A stretch of DNA of 64,000 nt, taken from NCBI RefSeq assembly GCF_003815875.1, contig NZ_CP033924.1:186001-250000 (forward strand), written 5' to 3'. The position numbers were made by a program, and so were the translations under genes. This stretch comes from Chryseobacterium lactis (GTDB lineage: Bacteria; Bacteroidota; Bacteroidia; Flavobacteriales; Weeksellaceae). Positions 26,771 through 36,135 of the stretch are shown one piece after another. The first letter of the stretch is position 1. The number at the start of each line of letters is the position of its first letter. The notes under the pieces were generated by a model. That model searched no databases, was not told the origin of the DNA, and was given only the letters and a program-made list of their open reading frames with translations.

Positions 26771-28192
26771 TTATTTTATAAAATTGTATACACTGAACAT
26801 CTGCACTTCCTTCCCGTTTTTTTCAAGGAACAACATTTTATTTACATTCGGAACATATTGAATCATATTACCATCAGCAAATCCGAAGTTTTGGAAAAAG
26901 TTTCTCCCTTTATAAGTGAGGTTCACTTCCTGAGATTTCAAAGTGCCAAAATCAAAAACCTTCATAGAAAATCCTGTATTTCCAAACGCACCTTTAGGAT
27001 AGAATGTAGAAATATAAAGATTATTTCCTGCCTCGGTTACATGAATTCTTTTCCCCGTGGAAGCTCCGGTTGCAACGAATTGCGTCACATCACCTTCTTT
27101 ATTAAACTTCATCAGCATTCCTGCTTCCAGTTTATAGACAGGATCCGGAAAACGATTCATCGTTGTGGGTAATGGTCTTGTAACAGTTTCCTGCTGAATA
27201 GCCATCAAAATATCATCTCCTTTGATAATGGTTTTGATCACTTTCACATCATTCATATCTTTATCACCACCAAGATTGGTATTGCTGATGACCGCTTTTC
27301 CTGATTTCAGATCATAGAACATTACAGTCCCGAAAGTGCTTGCTCCAATCGTCACGGCAGCCTTCTTTCTACCAAAACTAATCAGATAATCATTATCGTT
27401 TTTACTGATTGAATATAGCTTTTCAGGAATATATTTATCATCAAATGGAAGATCTTTATCTTCATTATTGGAAACCAGTTCCAGTTTATAAGCTTCCTTC
27501 CAACCGGCAGCCTTACGCAGCAATACGATCTTTCCGGAGTTCGTTAATGTTAAAGACTTTTCAACATAATCATTACTCAGGGTAATTTCCTTGTTCCAAA
27601 CTGGCGAAAGGGTTCTCAGATCCAATACCAGAACATCATTGATATTATCCGTTTTTTTGTTGGAATATCTGTCATTAAAAACAGCAGCATATTTTCCGTT
27701 TTCTGAAAAAAGAACATAGGTTGTTCCTGATTTATTAGTGGATTCAATGCTGTATTTGGCAATACTTTTTGTGATAAAAGTTCCATCTTTTTTACTGAAC
27801 ACATGCTGGAAAACTTCCTTTCTGTTTTCTTTTCCAAAATATTCTTCTGTAAAAGCTACAAATTTATCATCATCAATCTGCTGTGACCCCAGATAGTTGT
27901 GAAGTACGCCGTTTGTTTTGTTGGCATAATCTTTAACGTAGGTATCCACAAGACTTCCATTCTGATCCAGTTTTCTCATCAATAATTTTTTGTGAGGAAA
28001 AACGTTTCTCATTAATCCGTCTATATTGATTGCGCTGAACATATAAGAATTGTAATCATCTGCCAGCACCAGTTTATCATTGGTTTCAAGGTTGGCATCA
28101 ACAGTGAACTTTGTTCCTTCCGTCACTTTTGTTTGTGCAAAAGAATACACAGAAGCTGTAATTAATGCCGAAGCAATAATTTGTTTAATCAT
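26771..28192 (-). CDS. Secreted protein of unknown function, beta-propeller-like
   Basis: 473 residues. Signal peptide MIKQIIASALITASVYSFA, then a beta-rich sequence with repeated 'xYxLxSxN/GxDxxxSFG'-type strands (for example 'YSISKNDNDYLISFGRKKA'), which suggests a propeller of the kind seen in secreted Bacteroidota proteins. No lipobox and no T9SS sorting domain, so probably periplasmic. It follows the 28208-29392 gene after 15 bp and the two are surely cotranscribed. Not recognised. The pair may form a complex, inferred from the spacing alone. Confidence 0.65.
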   Translation of the reverse strand: MIKQIIASALITASVYSFAQTKVTEGTKFTVDANLETNDKLVLADDYNSYMFSAINIDGLMRNVFPHKKLLMRKLDQNGSLVDTYVKDYANKTNGVLHNYLGSQQIDDDKFVAFTEEYFGKENRKEVFQHVFSKKDGTFITKSIAKYSIESTNKSGTTYVLFSENGKYAAVFNDRYSNKKTDNINDVLVLDLRTLSPVWNKEITLSNDYVEKSLTLTNSGKIVLLRKAAGWKEAYKLELVSNNEDKDLPFDDKYIPEKLYSISKNDNDYLISFGRKKAAVTIGASTFGTVMFYDLKSGKAVISNTNLGGDKDMNDVKVIKTIIKGDDILMAIQQETVTRPLPTTMNRFPDPVYKLEAGMLMKFNKEGDVTQFVATGASTGKRIHVTEAGNNLYISTFYPKGAFGNTGFSMKVFDFGTLKSQEVNLTYKGRNFFQNFGFADGNMIQYVPNVNKMLFLEKNGKEVQMFSVYNFIK

Positions 28193-28207
28193 GTTATTTT
28201 TAAGTTA

Positions 28208-29392
28208 TTAGTTATTATAGATTTTTTCTTCTAATCTTTTTAATTCAAGATTTGCATCGTAGGATAATTTAATGTCTACCAAATGCTCCTGTAGTTCATT
28301 TAAGTATTTTTCAGCTTCCTGATAATTACCCAAAGCAACCTGTAATCTGATCAGGTTAAAATAAAGATACTCACCGATCTTTTGGTTATAAACGGCTTTT
28401 TTATCCTGGTAATTTACCTTTGTCAGAGAATTCTTCCAGATATCAATTCCCTTCTGCATATTTTCCATAGCGACTTTATTCGGTGCATAATCGGATTTTG
28501 CCTGAAGTTTTTTCAAATTGGTAGTGACATAGATGTATGCCTTTTCCAGGTCATCATATTCTCCTTTATTCTTTACACTTGCCAGCGTTACTGTAGAATT
28601 GATGGTCTGGTATCCAAAATTATCATTAAGAATATTTCTCGTACGATCCATCGTTCTTTGCAAAAATCTTTTTTCCTGAGCATTCAGGTTGATTTCATTG
28701 GTCGGAACACTTGCCACTTCTGCAAAATCTGAAAAATATGTTTTATCCAGTTTTATAGTTCCGTTTTGCTTTCCGATAATTCTTGTAGGCTGATTGGCAA
28801 AAGTTTTTCCCTGATTATCCTGAAAATTGGTTCTTTCCATTTCAATGGTAACATCCAGATAATTTCCACCTTTAGAAAAACCAAGGATATCCATCTGGGA
28901 AGCCAGGATCTTATTATCAACGATCAAAGCATCTTTTAAGTCGGGTTGTCTGTAAACCGGTACGGGAGGAATATTCAAAACAGGTCTTGAAGGTATTCTT
29001 AACACCGGAGCTCCATTTGTCGCTGCAATTTTTTCAACTGCAGATAATTTGCTGTATTCTGCAGATTCCAGTTTATATTTTTCCTGTAATTTTTTTACTT
29101 CAGCATCGTAATCTTTTAATCTTTCCGTATGTTCCAGTTTGGCAGATTCTACATTGGTCTGATAATTATCTACCTGTCTCTGGTAATCTTCTTTTGATTG
29201 CCTTAAAACATCATCTTTTGTAATATTATAGGGCGACTGTACGGTGATCTTATAGTTCCTGCTAGCAAGTTCTGTAGCAAAAACAGGCTCTTTTAAAAGT
29301 TGGAAGCTAATAATCTCTTTATCAATTCGCTGAGCATTAGAAAATTGGATACAGAATATTGGAGTTATTAAAAAAAGTTTCAGTCTATTCAT
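28208..29392 (-). CDS. Secreted protein with coiled-coil and TPR-like end
   Basis: 394 residues from ATG 29392 (MNRLKLFLITPIFCIQFSNA); the longer open frame to 29437 passes through the promoter box at 29412-29419. Residues about 50-115 are a charged coiled coil (QSKEDYQRQVDNYQTNVESA), followed by a Pro-rich linker (PVLRIPSRPVLNIPPVPVY). The last 80 residues resemble a tetratricopeptide hairpin (YLYFNLIRLQVALGNYQEA). Periplasmic by prediction. First gene of a two-gene leftward operon with 26771-28192. Function unknown. Confidence 0.65.
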   Translation of the reverse strand: MNRLKLFLITPIFCIQFSNAQRIDKEIISFQLLKEPVFATELASRNYKITVQSPYNITKDDVLRQSKEDYQRQVDNYQTNVESAKLEHTERLKDYDAEVKKLQEKYKLESAEYSKLSAVEKIAATNGAPVLRIPSRPVLNIPPVPVYRQPDLKDALIVDNKILASQMDILGFSKGGNYLDVTIEMERTNFQDNQGKTFANQPTRIIGKQNGTIKLDKTYFSDFAEVASVPTNEINLNAQEKRFLQRTMDRTRNILNDNFGYQTINSTVTLASVKNKGEYDDLEKAYIYVTTNLKKLQAKSDYAPNKVAMENMQKGIDIWKNSLTKVNYQDKKAVYNQKIGEYLYFNLIRLQVALGNYQEAEKYLNELQEHLVDIKLSYDANLELKRLEEKIYNN

Positions 29393-29411
29393 AGGTTTTA
29401 TAGTTTTCGGG

Positions 29412-29419
29412 CAAATGTA
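29412..29419 (-). promoter_or_regulatory. TACATTTG promoter box of the secreted-protein pair
   Basis: Minus-strand TAnnTTTG box 19 bp before ATG 29392; no clear -33 TTG. Supports the shorter gene start. Confidence 0.45.
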
Positions 29420-29535
29420 TAATAATTTTATTAACATCGAATTTAATAGGTTATTAAATCATACATTTTCTTATTTCTCACAAAAAAGACAGCCACATAT
29501 TCTATGACTGTCTTCACAATTATTTTTCTTTACAA

Positions 29536-31329
29536 TTATTTTTTAATTGCTTTTACTGTAGACTGTGAACCGTCTTTAAAGTAAAGGGTTACAAAATACA
29601 ATCCGGTATTCATTGCACTCAGATCAAGTTCTTTTACAGAACCTTCAACAGACTTTACAATTCTTCCTGTAGCATCCCCTACCGTTACTCTTTTTATATC
29701 CTTCGTATCAGACAAATATAAAATATCTTTAAAAGGATTAGGATGAACACTCACTTTACTAATTGTCTTTTTCACTTCCGAAGTACTAAGTTGAGCAGTT
29801 TCAACTGTAAAATCATCAACGTAGAAATTATAATCTGCAGAATCATTTACGGCACCTGAAGTTCCGTAAAAGGCAAACACAGTATTCGGGCTCGTATTTC
29901 CTAAATCATAAGAATAGACGTTAGAGGTATTGGAAGGAGTCTTACTGGCATTCCATGTTTCCAGTATTGTCCATGTTGTACCTCCATCATCTGAAACCAG
30001 GAAGTTAACAATATCATCAGAACCCATCGTGGTAGCAGCTGTTCCTGAATATGTCGTTACCCCGTAATTAAATTTCACTCTATACCCTCCCGCCGAAAGG
30101 TCAAACGGTACTGTTTTAAGCCAGCCTGTTCTGTTGGCACTATACACATTCATTGATGCTGATGCGTTGGAGCCTGTATTTAAAAAATTACGCTGTGTCC
30201 AATATGATGTAGTTGCAGAAGGCCCTGTTGCCGGTGTTCCACCGGAAAGAGCAGTCACCCAGCAAGTTCCCGGATAGCTGGTGAAATTATTGGTATATGC
30301 AGGCACCATAGCACCACACAATGTTGTAAATGATCCCGCGAAAGACCACGCACTTTGGCTGGTTCCGGTACTGCAATTTGTTCTCACCCAATAATAATAA
30401 GTTGTACTTGATGCCAGACTTCCTATCGTATAAGAAGTTCCTGTCACTCCCTGATAATTTGGTGTAGTACCACTGTTAGGGACGGTAGAACTTGTGCTGT
30501 AATAGATATCATGGCTTGCCGCCTGGGTGCCTGAAGGAACCGTCCACGAAGCCTGAGCTGAGTTGGAAGTAAGATTGGATACAGGTTGTAAGGTTGGAGC
30601 AACACAAGTTGTGTAGGTATCTGCAGAGAAAGCAAATATATTGGCAACACCCGAACTATTGGTTTTTGTTATCGTAACACTTTGAATGGGTTTAGTCTGA
30701 TTCGCCGCATCAATATTTAAAACAGTTTGATACAGTCTTGGGTTGGTACTATTGGCTTCCAGTACATCCGTATTTCTCAGAATTCTTCCTATTCCCTGAA
30801 TAGCAAAATTGGTTCCTCCATACCAGTCTGTAATACTTTGAGCGGTAAAAACCTGAGAAGTATTATCCGTAAAATTGACGGTGATGTCTACGGTAGAAGA
30901 TCCGCTCCCACTCGTGGAAAGCATATACAGTTTAAAAGCGGCCACAGGAGTTGTAAATACCATAGTTCCCGTATTGCTGCCTGCTGTGTTGGTGGCAATT
31001 CTTAAGGAATTATTTCCACTTAAATCTCCAAGTTGAAAAGTCAATCCTGGCGTTGAAGCCACAGCTGAATTAATCGTCCCATTCGTTGGAATACCGTAAG
31101 TAAGAGGAGTGCTTGCGGCCGTAAGCTGAAAATCTCTTGCTACAAAATTATAGGAAACGCCGTCTACATCCACTGTAGTGGAATTCAAAGAAGAACCGAT
31201 ACCATTAGCAATAACATCTGCCGTATATCCTGACTGAACCGGCATTGTTTGAAAATTTTGAGCCATCATCGCAGATGCGGAAAAAAGAGCAATAACAGGT
31301 AGTACTCTAGAAAATAAATTTATTGTCAT
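29536..31329 (-). CDS. T9SS cargo protein with fibronectin type III domain
   Basis: 597 residues from ATG 31329 (a GTG three codons upstream is also in frame). Signal peptide MTINLFSRVLPVIALFSASAMMA. A beta-rich N-terminal domain with PEP-CTERM-like text (DNTSQVFTAQSI) is followed at about 240-340 by an Fn3 domain ('QPVSNLTSNSAQASWTVPSG', 'YTIGSLASSTTYYYWVRT'). Next comes a MAM/jelly-roll-like stretch (ILETWNASKTPSNTS, 'YNFYVDDFTVE'). The end is a type A T9SS sorting domain: 'KVSVHPNPFKDILYLS ... VTVGDATGRIV ... MNTGLYFVTL'. Exported through the outer membrane and probably displayed on the surface. Adhesive role inferred. Monocistronic. Confidence 0.85.
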   Translation of the reverse strand: MTINLFSRVLPVIALFSASAMMAQNFQTMPVQSGYTADVIANGIGSSLNSTTVDVDGVSYNFVARDFQLTAASTPLTYGIPTNGTINSAVASTPGLTFQLGDLSGNNSLRIATNTAGSNTGTMVFTTPVAAFKLYMLSTSGSGSSTVDITVNFTDNTSQVFTAQSITDWYGGTNFAIQGIGRILRNTDVLEANSTNPRLYQTVLNIDAANQTKPIQSVTITKTNSSGVANIFAFSADTYTTCVAPTLQPVSNLTSNSAQASWTVPSGTQAASHDIYYSTSSTVPNSGTTPNYQGVTGTSYTIGSLASSTTYYYWVRTNCSTGTSQSAWSFAGSFTTLCGAMVPAYTNNFTSYPGTCWVTALSGGTPATGPSATTSYWTQRNFLNTGSNASASMNVYSANRTGWLKTVPFDLSAGGYRVKFNYGVTTYSGTAATTMGSDDIVNFLVSDDGGTTWTILETWNASKTPSNTSNVYSYDLGNTSPNTVFAFYGTSGAVNDSADYNFYVDDFTVETAQLSTSEVKKTISKVSVHPNPFKDILYLSDTKDIKRVTVGDATGRIVKSVEGSVKELDLSAMNTGLYFVTLYFKDGSQSTVKAIKK

Positions 31330-31527
31330 ATTATTCACATTTGTTTTGAAAATTAAGAAAAATATTAATATAAAACGATTATTAATAACAAATAATTAGC
31401 TTAAAAATAAATTCAACCATAATATCGACATTCAACATAAAGGAATTTTCCGTTTAACAAAGGGCTTCTGTAAAACAATGAAACACTTCTTCTTGTCTCT
31501 TAATTTTATTATTGAGAAATTAAATCT

Positions 31528-31535
31528 TATTTTTG
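31528..31535 (+). promoter_or_regulatory. TATTTTTG promoter box of the aminotransferase gene
   Basis: TAnnTTTG box 19 bp before ATG 31555. No TTG at the expected distance. Confidence 0.45.
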
Positions 31536-31554
31536 TCATACAAATTTTTAAACA

Positions 31555-32760
31555 ATGCCGAATATTTCAAACAGAGCACTGCATATGCCGCCATCGCCGG
31601 TAAGAAAACTGGTTCCTTTTGCATTACAAGCAAAACAGAAAGGAATAAAAGTATATCACCTTAATATCGGGCAGCCTGATATTGAAACTCCGGAAACAGC
31701 TTTAAATGCTTTAAAAAATATTGATTTAAAAGTATTGGAATATGCGCTTTCTGAAGGGAATATTGAATACAGAAAAGCCCTTACTGAATATTATCATTCA
31801 TTAGGTTTTTCAGATTTGACCCCTGATAACTTCATGGTAACCAACGGAGGTTCCGAAGCACTTAACTTTGCGATTTCCACATTATGTGACGAAGGAGATG
31901 AAGTCATTATTCCTGAACCTTATTATGCCAACTACAATGGTTTCACCAGCACATTTGATGTGAATGTAGTTGCAGTTCCCTCTACCATTGATACAGGTTT
32001 CGCCTTACCTCCTGTTGAGGAATTTGAAAAGAAAATCACAGAAAAAACAAGAGCGATCATCATCTGTAATCCAGGTAACCCTACAGGATATCTTTACACT
32101 CGTGAAGAACTTCAGAAGCTTGCAGAAATTGCTTTAAAATACGATATCGTTATCATCTCAGACGAAGTATACAGAGAATATGTATATGACGGAAAGCAAC
32201 AAGTATCAATGCTTGACTTCCCGGAACTGGCAGAAAACTGTATCATTATCGACTCAGAATCCAAGCGTTATTCTATGTGTGGAGTAAGAATCGGATGTAT
32301 GGTAACCCGTTCCAGCAAAATCCGTAATGCAGCAATGCTTTTTGCACAGGCAAGACTGAGCCCGGTTCTTTTGGGACAAATCGCAGCAACAGCAGCTCAC
32401 CAGAATGACGGCCCTTATATCAGAGCTGTAAGAGAAGAATATACCCACAGAAGAAATATCTTAGTAGATCTTTTGAATGCTATTCCTGGAGTAATCTGCC
32501 CTAAGCCAAAAGGTGCCTTCTACTGTGTTGCTGAACTTCCGGTAGATGACACTGAGAAATTTGCACAATGGTTGCTTGAAAAATATTCATTGAATAATGA
32601 AACCATTATGGTTGCTCCTGCAGGAGGATTCTACAGCGATCCTGAACTAGGAAAAAAACAAGTCAGAATTGCTTACGTATTAAAAGAAGATGATTTAAAA
32701 AGAAGTGCTGAAATTCTGAAAGAAGCTTTAAAAAAGTACAGAGAAGAATTTAGCCTGTAA
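31555..32760 (+). CDS. Class I/II pyridoxal-phosphate aminotransferase (aspartate/aromatic type)
   Basis: 401 residues, cytoplasmic. Fold-type I landmarks: 'LNIGQPDIETP', 'TNGGSEAL' (phosphate cup), 'CNPGNPTG', 'SDEVYREYVYDG', Schiff-base Lys237 in 'DSESKRYSMCGVRIG' and a carboxylate-binding Arg in 'KQVRIAYV'. Most like the AspC/PatA-type aspartate aminotransferases; the amino-acid preference cannot be read. The Cys after the lysine (KRYSMCG) is the Bacteroidota variant. A lipoprotein gene follows after 7 bp and murB after that, so the three may be one operon. Confidence 0.9.
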   Translation: MPNISNRALHMPPSPVRKLVPFALQAKQKGIKVYHLNIGQPDIETPETALNALKNIDLKVLEYALSEGNIEYRKALTEYYHSLGFSDLTPDNFMVTNGGSEALNFAISTLCDEGDEVIIPEPYYANYNGFTSTFDVNVVAVPSTIDTGFALPPVEEFEKKITEKTRAIIICNPGNPTGYLYTREELQKLAEIALKYDIVIISDEVYREYVYDGKQQVSMLDFPELAENCIIIDSESKRYSMCGVRIGCMVTRSSKIRNAAMLFAQARLSPVLLGQIAATAAHQNDGPYIRAVREEYTHRRNILVDLLNAIPGVICPKPKGAFYCVAELPVDDTEKFAQWLLEKYSLNNETIMVAPAGGFYSDPELGKKQVRIAYVLKEDDLKRSAEILKEALKKYREEFSL

Positions 32761-32767
32761 ATTATAT

Positions 32768-33256
32768 ATGATGCCGACAACAAAAAATATCCATCTGAAA
32801 ATTCTGTTTTCGATTCTTTTGCTGTCGGCATCTTTTTCTTGTGATACAAAAAAGACCCCACAACCCGCTGTTTCTAAAAATCCGAATGAAATAACCTTTA
32901 TCAGTGTTTCTCATATCGGCGGAACTTTGGGTGAATATAAGATTATTAAAGTCACAAAAGATTCTGTGTTTGCAGAAAAGGGAGCTACAGCCAATACGAC
33001 TCATCAGGAATGGGCTTCATCCATCAATTCGGATATCTGGAAGTTTCTTATATCTTCCATTAATGTTAAAGATCTTGATCATATAAAAAGTTCTCCGAGC
33101 CAGCAATCGGTGGACGGAATTGATGAAACATTTCAGATACGCACTCCAAAAAAAGCTCATATCTACGTCAATTCTTTTGCAGATCCCACCCATTACAAGC
33201 AATTTCAACAGTTTAAAGAACGATTAGACAACATTCTTCCCAAAGAATACAAATAA
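32768..33256 (+). CDS. Small lipoprotein of unknown function
   Basis: 162 residues (or 161 from the second ATG). Signal with lipobox Cys in 'LLLSASFSCDTK' at about 25. Mature region: 'EITFISVSHIGGTLGEYKII' and 'FQIRTPKKAHIYVNSFADP', a compact alpha/beta domain that I have seen only as 'hypothetical' in flavobacteria. Seven bp after the aminotransferase and three bp before murB, so it is cotranscribed with murB. An envelope role is a fair guess from the context, nothing more. Confidence 0.7.
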   Translation: MMPTTKNIHLKILFSILLLSASFSCDTKKTPQPAVSKNPNEITFISVSHIGGTLGEYKIIKVTKDSVFAEKGATANTTHQEWASSINSDIWKFLISSINVKDLDHIKSSPSQQSVDGIDETFQIRTPKKAHIYVNSFADPTHYKQFQQFKERLDNILPKEYK

Positions 33257-33259
33257 AAC

Positions 33260-34273
33260 ATGCAAGAAAATTTTTCCTTACGACCTTACAATACATTTGG
33301 CGTTGATGCCAAAGCTAAATATTTCACTGAAGTTAATACTATTGAAGAATTAAAGGACGCTATTAACTTTTCAAATCTCCATATCCTTCCGGTCTTATTC
33401 CTGGGGGGAGGAAGTAATATTTTACTGACAAAAGACTTTGGAGGTCTTGCAGTTAAATTACACTTTACAGGTATTTCCGAAGAAATTATTAATGAAAATG
33501 AGGTCCTTGTAACGGCAAAAGCTGGAGAAAACTGGCATGAATTCGTGATGTATTGTCTTCAGAAAAATTATGGCGGACTGGAAAATCTCTCTTTAATTCC
33601 TGGAAATGTAGGAACATCTCCTATGCAAAATATCGGAGCGTACGGAACTGAAATTAAAGATCTCTTTGTAAACTGTAAGGTATTAGATATAGAAAGTCTT
33701 GAGATCAAAACATTTAATCTTGAACAGTGCAGGTTTGGTTATAGAGATTCTATTTTTAAACAAGAAGGGAAAGGGAAATATGTCATTCTGGAAGTCACTT
33801 TTAAACTGACCCAAAAAGACCATCTTATCAAAACAGACTACGGAGCGATAACAACCGAACTGGAAAATATGGGAATTAAAAATCCCACCATTCAAGATGT
33901 TTCCAGGGCAGTGATCAATATCAGACAGAGCAAATTACCGGATCCTAAAGAAATCGGAAATGCAGGAAGCTTTTTTAAGAATCCGACTATTCCTCTGGCA
34001 CAGTTTGAAAGTTTAAAACAAAAATTTGAAAACATTCAGGGCTATCCAAATGGAGCCGTGGTAAAAGTTCCTGCCGGATGGCTGATTGAACAATGTGGAT
34101 GGAAAGGAAAACAAATCGGAAATGTTGCTTCTCATAAACTACAATCATTGGTTATCATTAATGCCACAGGAAATGCAACCGGAAAAGAAATTTTTGATTT
34201 TTCCACGGAAATCATCAACTCCGTGAAAGAAAAGTTCGGAATAGAACTGGAACGGGAAGTAAATATCATTTAA
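33260..34273 (+). CDS. murB: UDP-N-acetylmuramate dehydrogenase MurB
   Basis: 337 residues, type I length. NADPH- and FAD-dependent reduction of enolpyruvyl-UDP-GlcNAc to UDP-MurNAc, the step after MurA. N-terminal FAD domain: 'NTFGVDAKAKYF', 'LGGGSNILLTKDFGG', 'SLIPGNVGTSPMQNIGAYG', 'CRFGYRDSIFK'. C-terminal substrate domain: catalytic Ser in 'NAGSFFKNP', 'PAGWLIEQCGWKG', and a terminal Glu in 'IELEREVN'. Start ATG 33260 is 3 bp after the preceding stop. After it comes the 1-kb repeat array. Confidence 0.96.
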   Translation: MQENFSLRPYNTFGVDAKAKYFTEVNTIEELKDAINFSNLHILPVLFLGGGSNILLTKDFGGLAVKLHFTGISEEIINENEVLVTAKAGENWHEFVMYCLQKNYGGLENLSLIPGNVGTSPMQNIGAYGTEIKDLFVNCKVLDIESLEIKTFNLEQCRFGYRDSIFKQEGKGKYVILEVTFKLTQKDHLIKTDYGAITTELENMGIKNPTIQDVSRAVINIRQSKLPDPKEIGNAGSFFKNPTIPLAQFESLKQKFENIQGYPNGAVVKVPAGWLIEQCGWKGKQIGNVASHKLQSLVIINATGNATGKEIFDFSTEIINSVKEKFGIELEREVNII

Positions 34274-34331
34274 AAAATACAAGACTGATTCAATATTGAA
34301 TGCAGTCTTTTTTATTCTTACGGGCTTTATC

Positions 34332-34580
34332 TGTTGAAAAAGCGCAAGGACGCAAAATTTCAACCTACAATTCTGTTGTAAGGCGCAAAGATTTTATCTC
34401 CGATAAAATTCAAGAATACCGATAATTTTTATTTCACGCAGATTTTGCAAATAATGCAGATTGCAATAAAATAATTCGTGGTAAAATTCGTAACACACAA
34501 CACTTGCTGAAAACCCTTGGTTTTCTTGCGCCTTAAAGTAGCATAATAAATATTAATTGCGCCTTTGCGCTTTTCCAACA
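34332..34580. mobile_element. MITE-like repeat with terminal inverted repeats, copy 1
   Basis: Begins TGTTGAAAAAGCGCAAGGAC and ends GCGCCTTTGCGCTTTTCCAA, so the ends are imperfect inverted copies of about 21 bp. The interior carries 'GGCGCAAAGATTTTATC', 'ATAAAATTCAAGAATACCGA' and 'CACGCAGATTTTGCAAATAA'. No convincing ORF. First of three tandem related units; no transposase seen. Confidence 0.7.
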
Positions 34581-34642
34581 AAACACAATAGCAATTCAAT
34601 GTTAAATTCATCTTTTTTATTGTGCATAATCAAGTATTTAGG

Positions 34643-34958
34643 TGTTGGAAAAGTGCAAGGACGCAAAATTTCAACCTACAATTTTGTTGTACGGCGCAAA
34701 GATTTTATCGCCGATAAAATTCAAGAATACAAATAATTTTCATCTCACGCTGATTTTGCAGATAGCGCAGATACCATGAAGAAAGATCTGCGTTATCTCC
34801 GTAATCTGCGAGAAACCCTTTTCAGTCTCAAAAATTCACTTATAAAATAATTCGTTATAAAAAAGCTACAGTGTACAATACCTGCTGAAAACCCTTGGTT
34901 TTCTTGCACCTTAAAGCAACATAATAAATATTAATTGCGCCTTTGCGCTTTTCCAACA
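34643..34958. mobile_element. MITE-like repeat, copy 2, with about 67 bp extra
   Basis: Ends GTTGGAAAAGTGCAAGGACG and CGCCTTTGCGCTTTTCCAAC. Same interior as copy 1, plus an extra segment with 'GCAGATAGCGCAGATACC' and 'GATCTGCGTTATCTCCG', which itself forms a GCAGAT/ATCTGC stem. The spacer before it (AATGTTAAATTCATC...TGTGCATAAT) recurs before copy 3. Confidence 0.7.
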
Positions 34959-35020
34959 AAACACAAAAGCAATTCAATGTTAAATTCACCTTTTTTATTG
35001 TGCATAATAAGGTATTTATC

Positions 35021-35268
35021 TGTTGGAAAAGCGCAAAGACGCGAAATTTCAACTTATAATTCTGTTGTAAGGCGCAAAGATTTTATCTCCGATAAAATTC
35101 AAGAATACCGATAATTTTTATTTCACGCAGATTTTGCAAATAACGCAGATTGCAATAAAATAATTCGTGGTAAAAGTCGTAACACACAACACTTGCTGAA
35201 AACCCTTGGTTTTCTTGCGCCTTAAAGCAGCATAATAAATATTAATTGCGTCTTTGCGTTCACCAACA
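35021..35268. mobile_element. MITE-like repeat, copy 3
   Basis: Left end TGTTGGAAAAGCGCAAAGAC, right end GCGTCTTTGCGTTCACCAAC (partly decayed). The interior is nearly identical to copy 1. With its spacers the array fills the 1058-bp gap between murB and proC; nothing else was found there. Confidence 0.7.
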
Positions 35269-35331
35269 AAACGCACACAACTTCCGCTTTATCCATAAAA
35301 TCATTATTTTAGCTAAAAATATAAGCACAAT

Positions 35332-36135
35332 ATGAAAATAGCGATCCTTGGAGCCGGCAATATGGGACTTTCCTTTTCAAAATCATTTTTAAAATACGAA
35401 TTGATCAAACCGGAAAACCTTCATCTGATTATACGAAGCGAATCAAAAATTCCCAAAATAGCCGAAGAGTTTCCCAAATCAAAAATTTCAACCTTTGAAG
35501 AAGTCAGAGAACTCGATGCCGATCTGATTATCATTGCCGTAAAACCTCAGGATTTTCAAACGGTTGCTCAAAATATTCATTTTAAACTAAAAGAAAACCA
35601 AATGGTATTATCCATTATGGCCGGGATCAACATTGAAAAAATTCAAAAATCGTTACACCACCCTTTGGTCGTAAGAGCAATGCCTAACTCTCCTACCCTT
35701 CTTGGAATGGGAATCACCGGTTATACCGCTGCAGATGGTATTTCTTTCAGCCAGTTAATCAACATTGAAAGATTACTGAACAGTACGGGACGATCTGTAT
35801 ATTTAGAAAACGAAGAACTTTTAGATGGAGTCACCGCACTATCAGGAAGCGGCCCGGCTTACTTTTATTACATCATTGATGCGATGATTAAGGCAGGAAT
35901 GGAAATGGGAATTGAAGAAAATTTATCTAAACTTTTTGTAAAACAAACGATGCTGGGTGCATACCATTTGATTAACAATTCCGACAAAAGCCTCGAAGAA
36001 TTAATTAAAGATGTAGCATCAAAAGGTGGTACAACAGAAGCTGCGTTAAAGACATTTGAAGAAAACAGTTTTAAAGATATTTTAAAACTGGGAATTCTCA
36101 ACGCCGAAAAACGAGCTAAAGAACTTAATAACTAA
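35332..36135 (+). CDS. proC: Pyrroline-5-carboxylate reductase ProC
   Basis: 267 residues, normal length. NAD(P)H-dependent last step of proline synthesis, cytoplasmic. Rossmann start 'KIAILGAGNMGLSFSKSFLK', 'DLIIIAVKPQDF', 'VLSIMAGINIEKIQ', 'VVRAMPNSPTLLGMGITG'. C-terminal helical domain: 'LSGSGPAYFYYIIDAMIKAGMEMG' and 'LIKDVASKGGTTEAALKTFE', the P5CR signature. Its 3' end overlaps the convergent VanZ-like gene by 11 bp. Preceded by the repeat array, so the promoter is within 60 bp of the start. Confidence 0.96.
   Translation: MKIAILGAGNMGLSFSKSFLKYELIKPENLHLIIRSESKIPKIAEEFPKSKISTFEEVRELDADLIIIAVKPQDFQTVAQNIHFKLKENQMVLSIMAGINIEKIQKSLHHPLVVRAMPNSPTLLGMGITGYTAADGISFSQLINIERLLNSTGRSVYLENEELLDGVTALSGSGPAYFYYIIDAMIKAGMEMGIEENLSKLFVKQTMLGAYHLINNSDKSLEELIKDVASKGGTTEAALKTFEENSFKDILKLGILNAEKRAKELNN

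Noticed and set aside
34274..35331. Possible CRISPR array or small genes in the murB-proC gap
   Set aside because: Repeats are about 250-316 bp units with inverted ends, not short regular repeats with unique spacers; the ORFs of 60-72 codons recur as part of the repeat and look non-coding.
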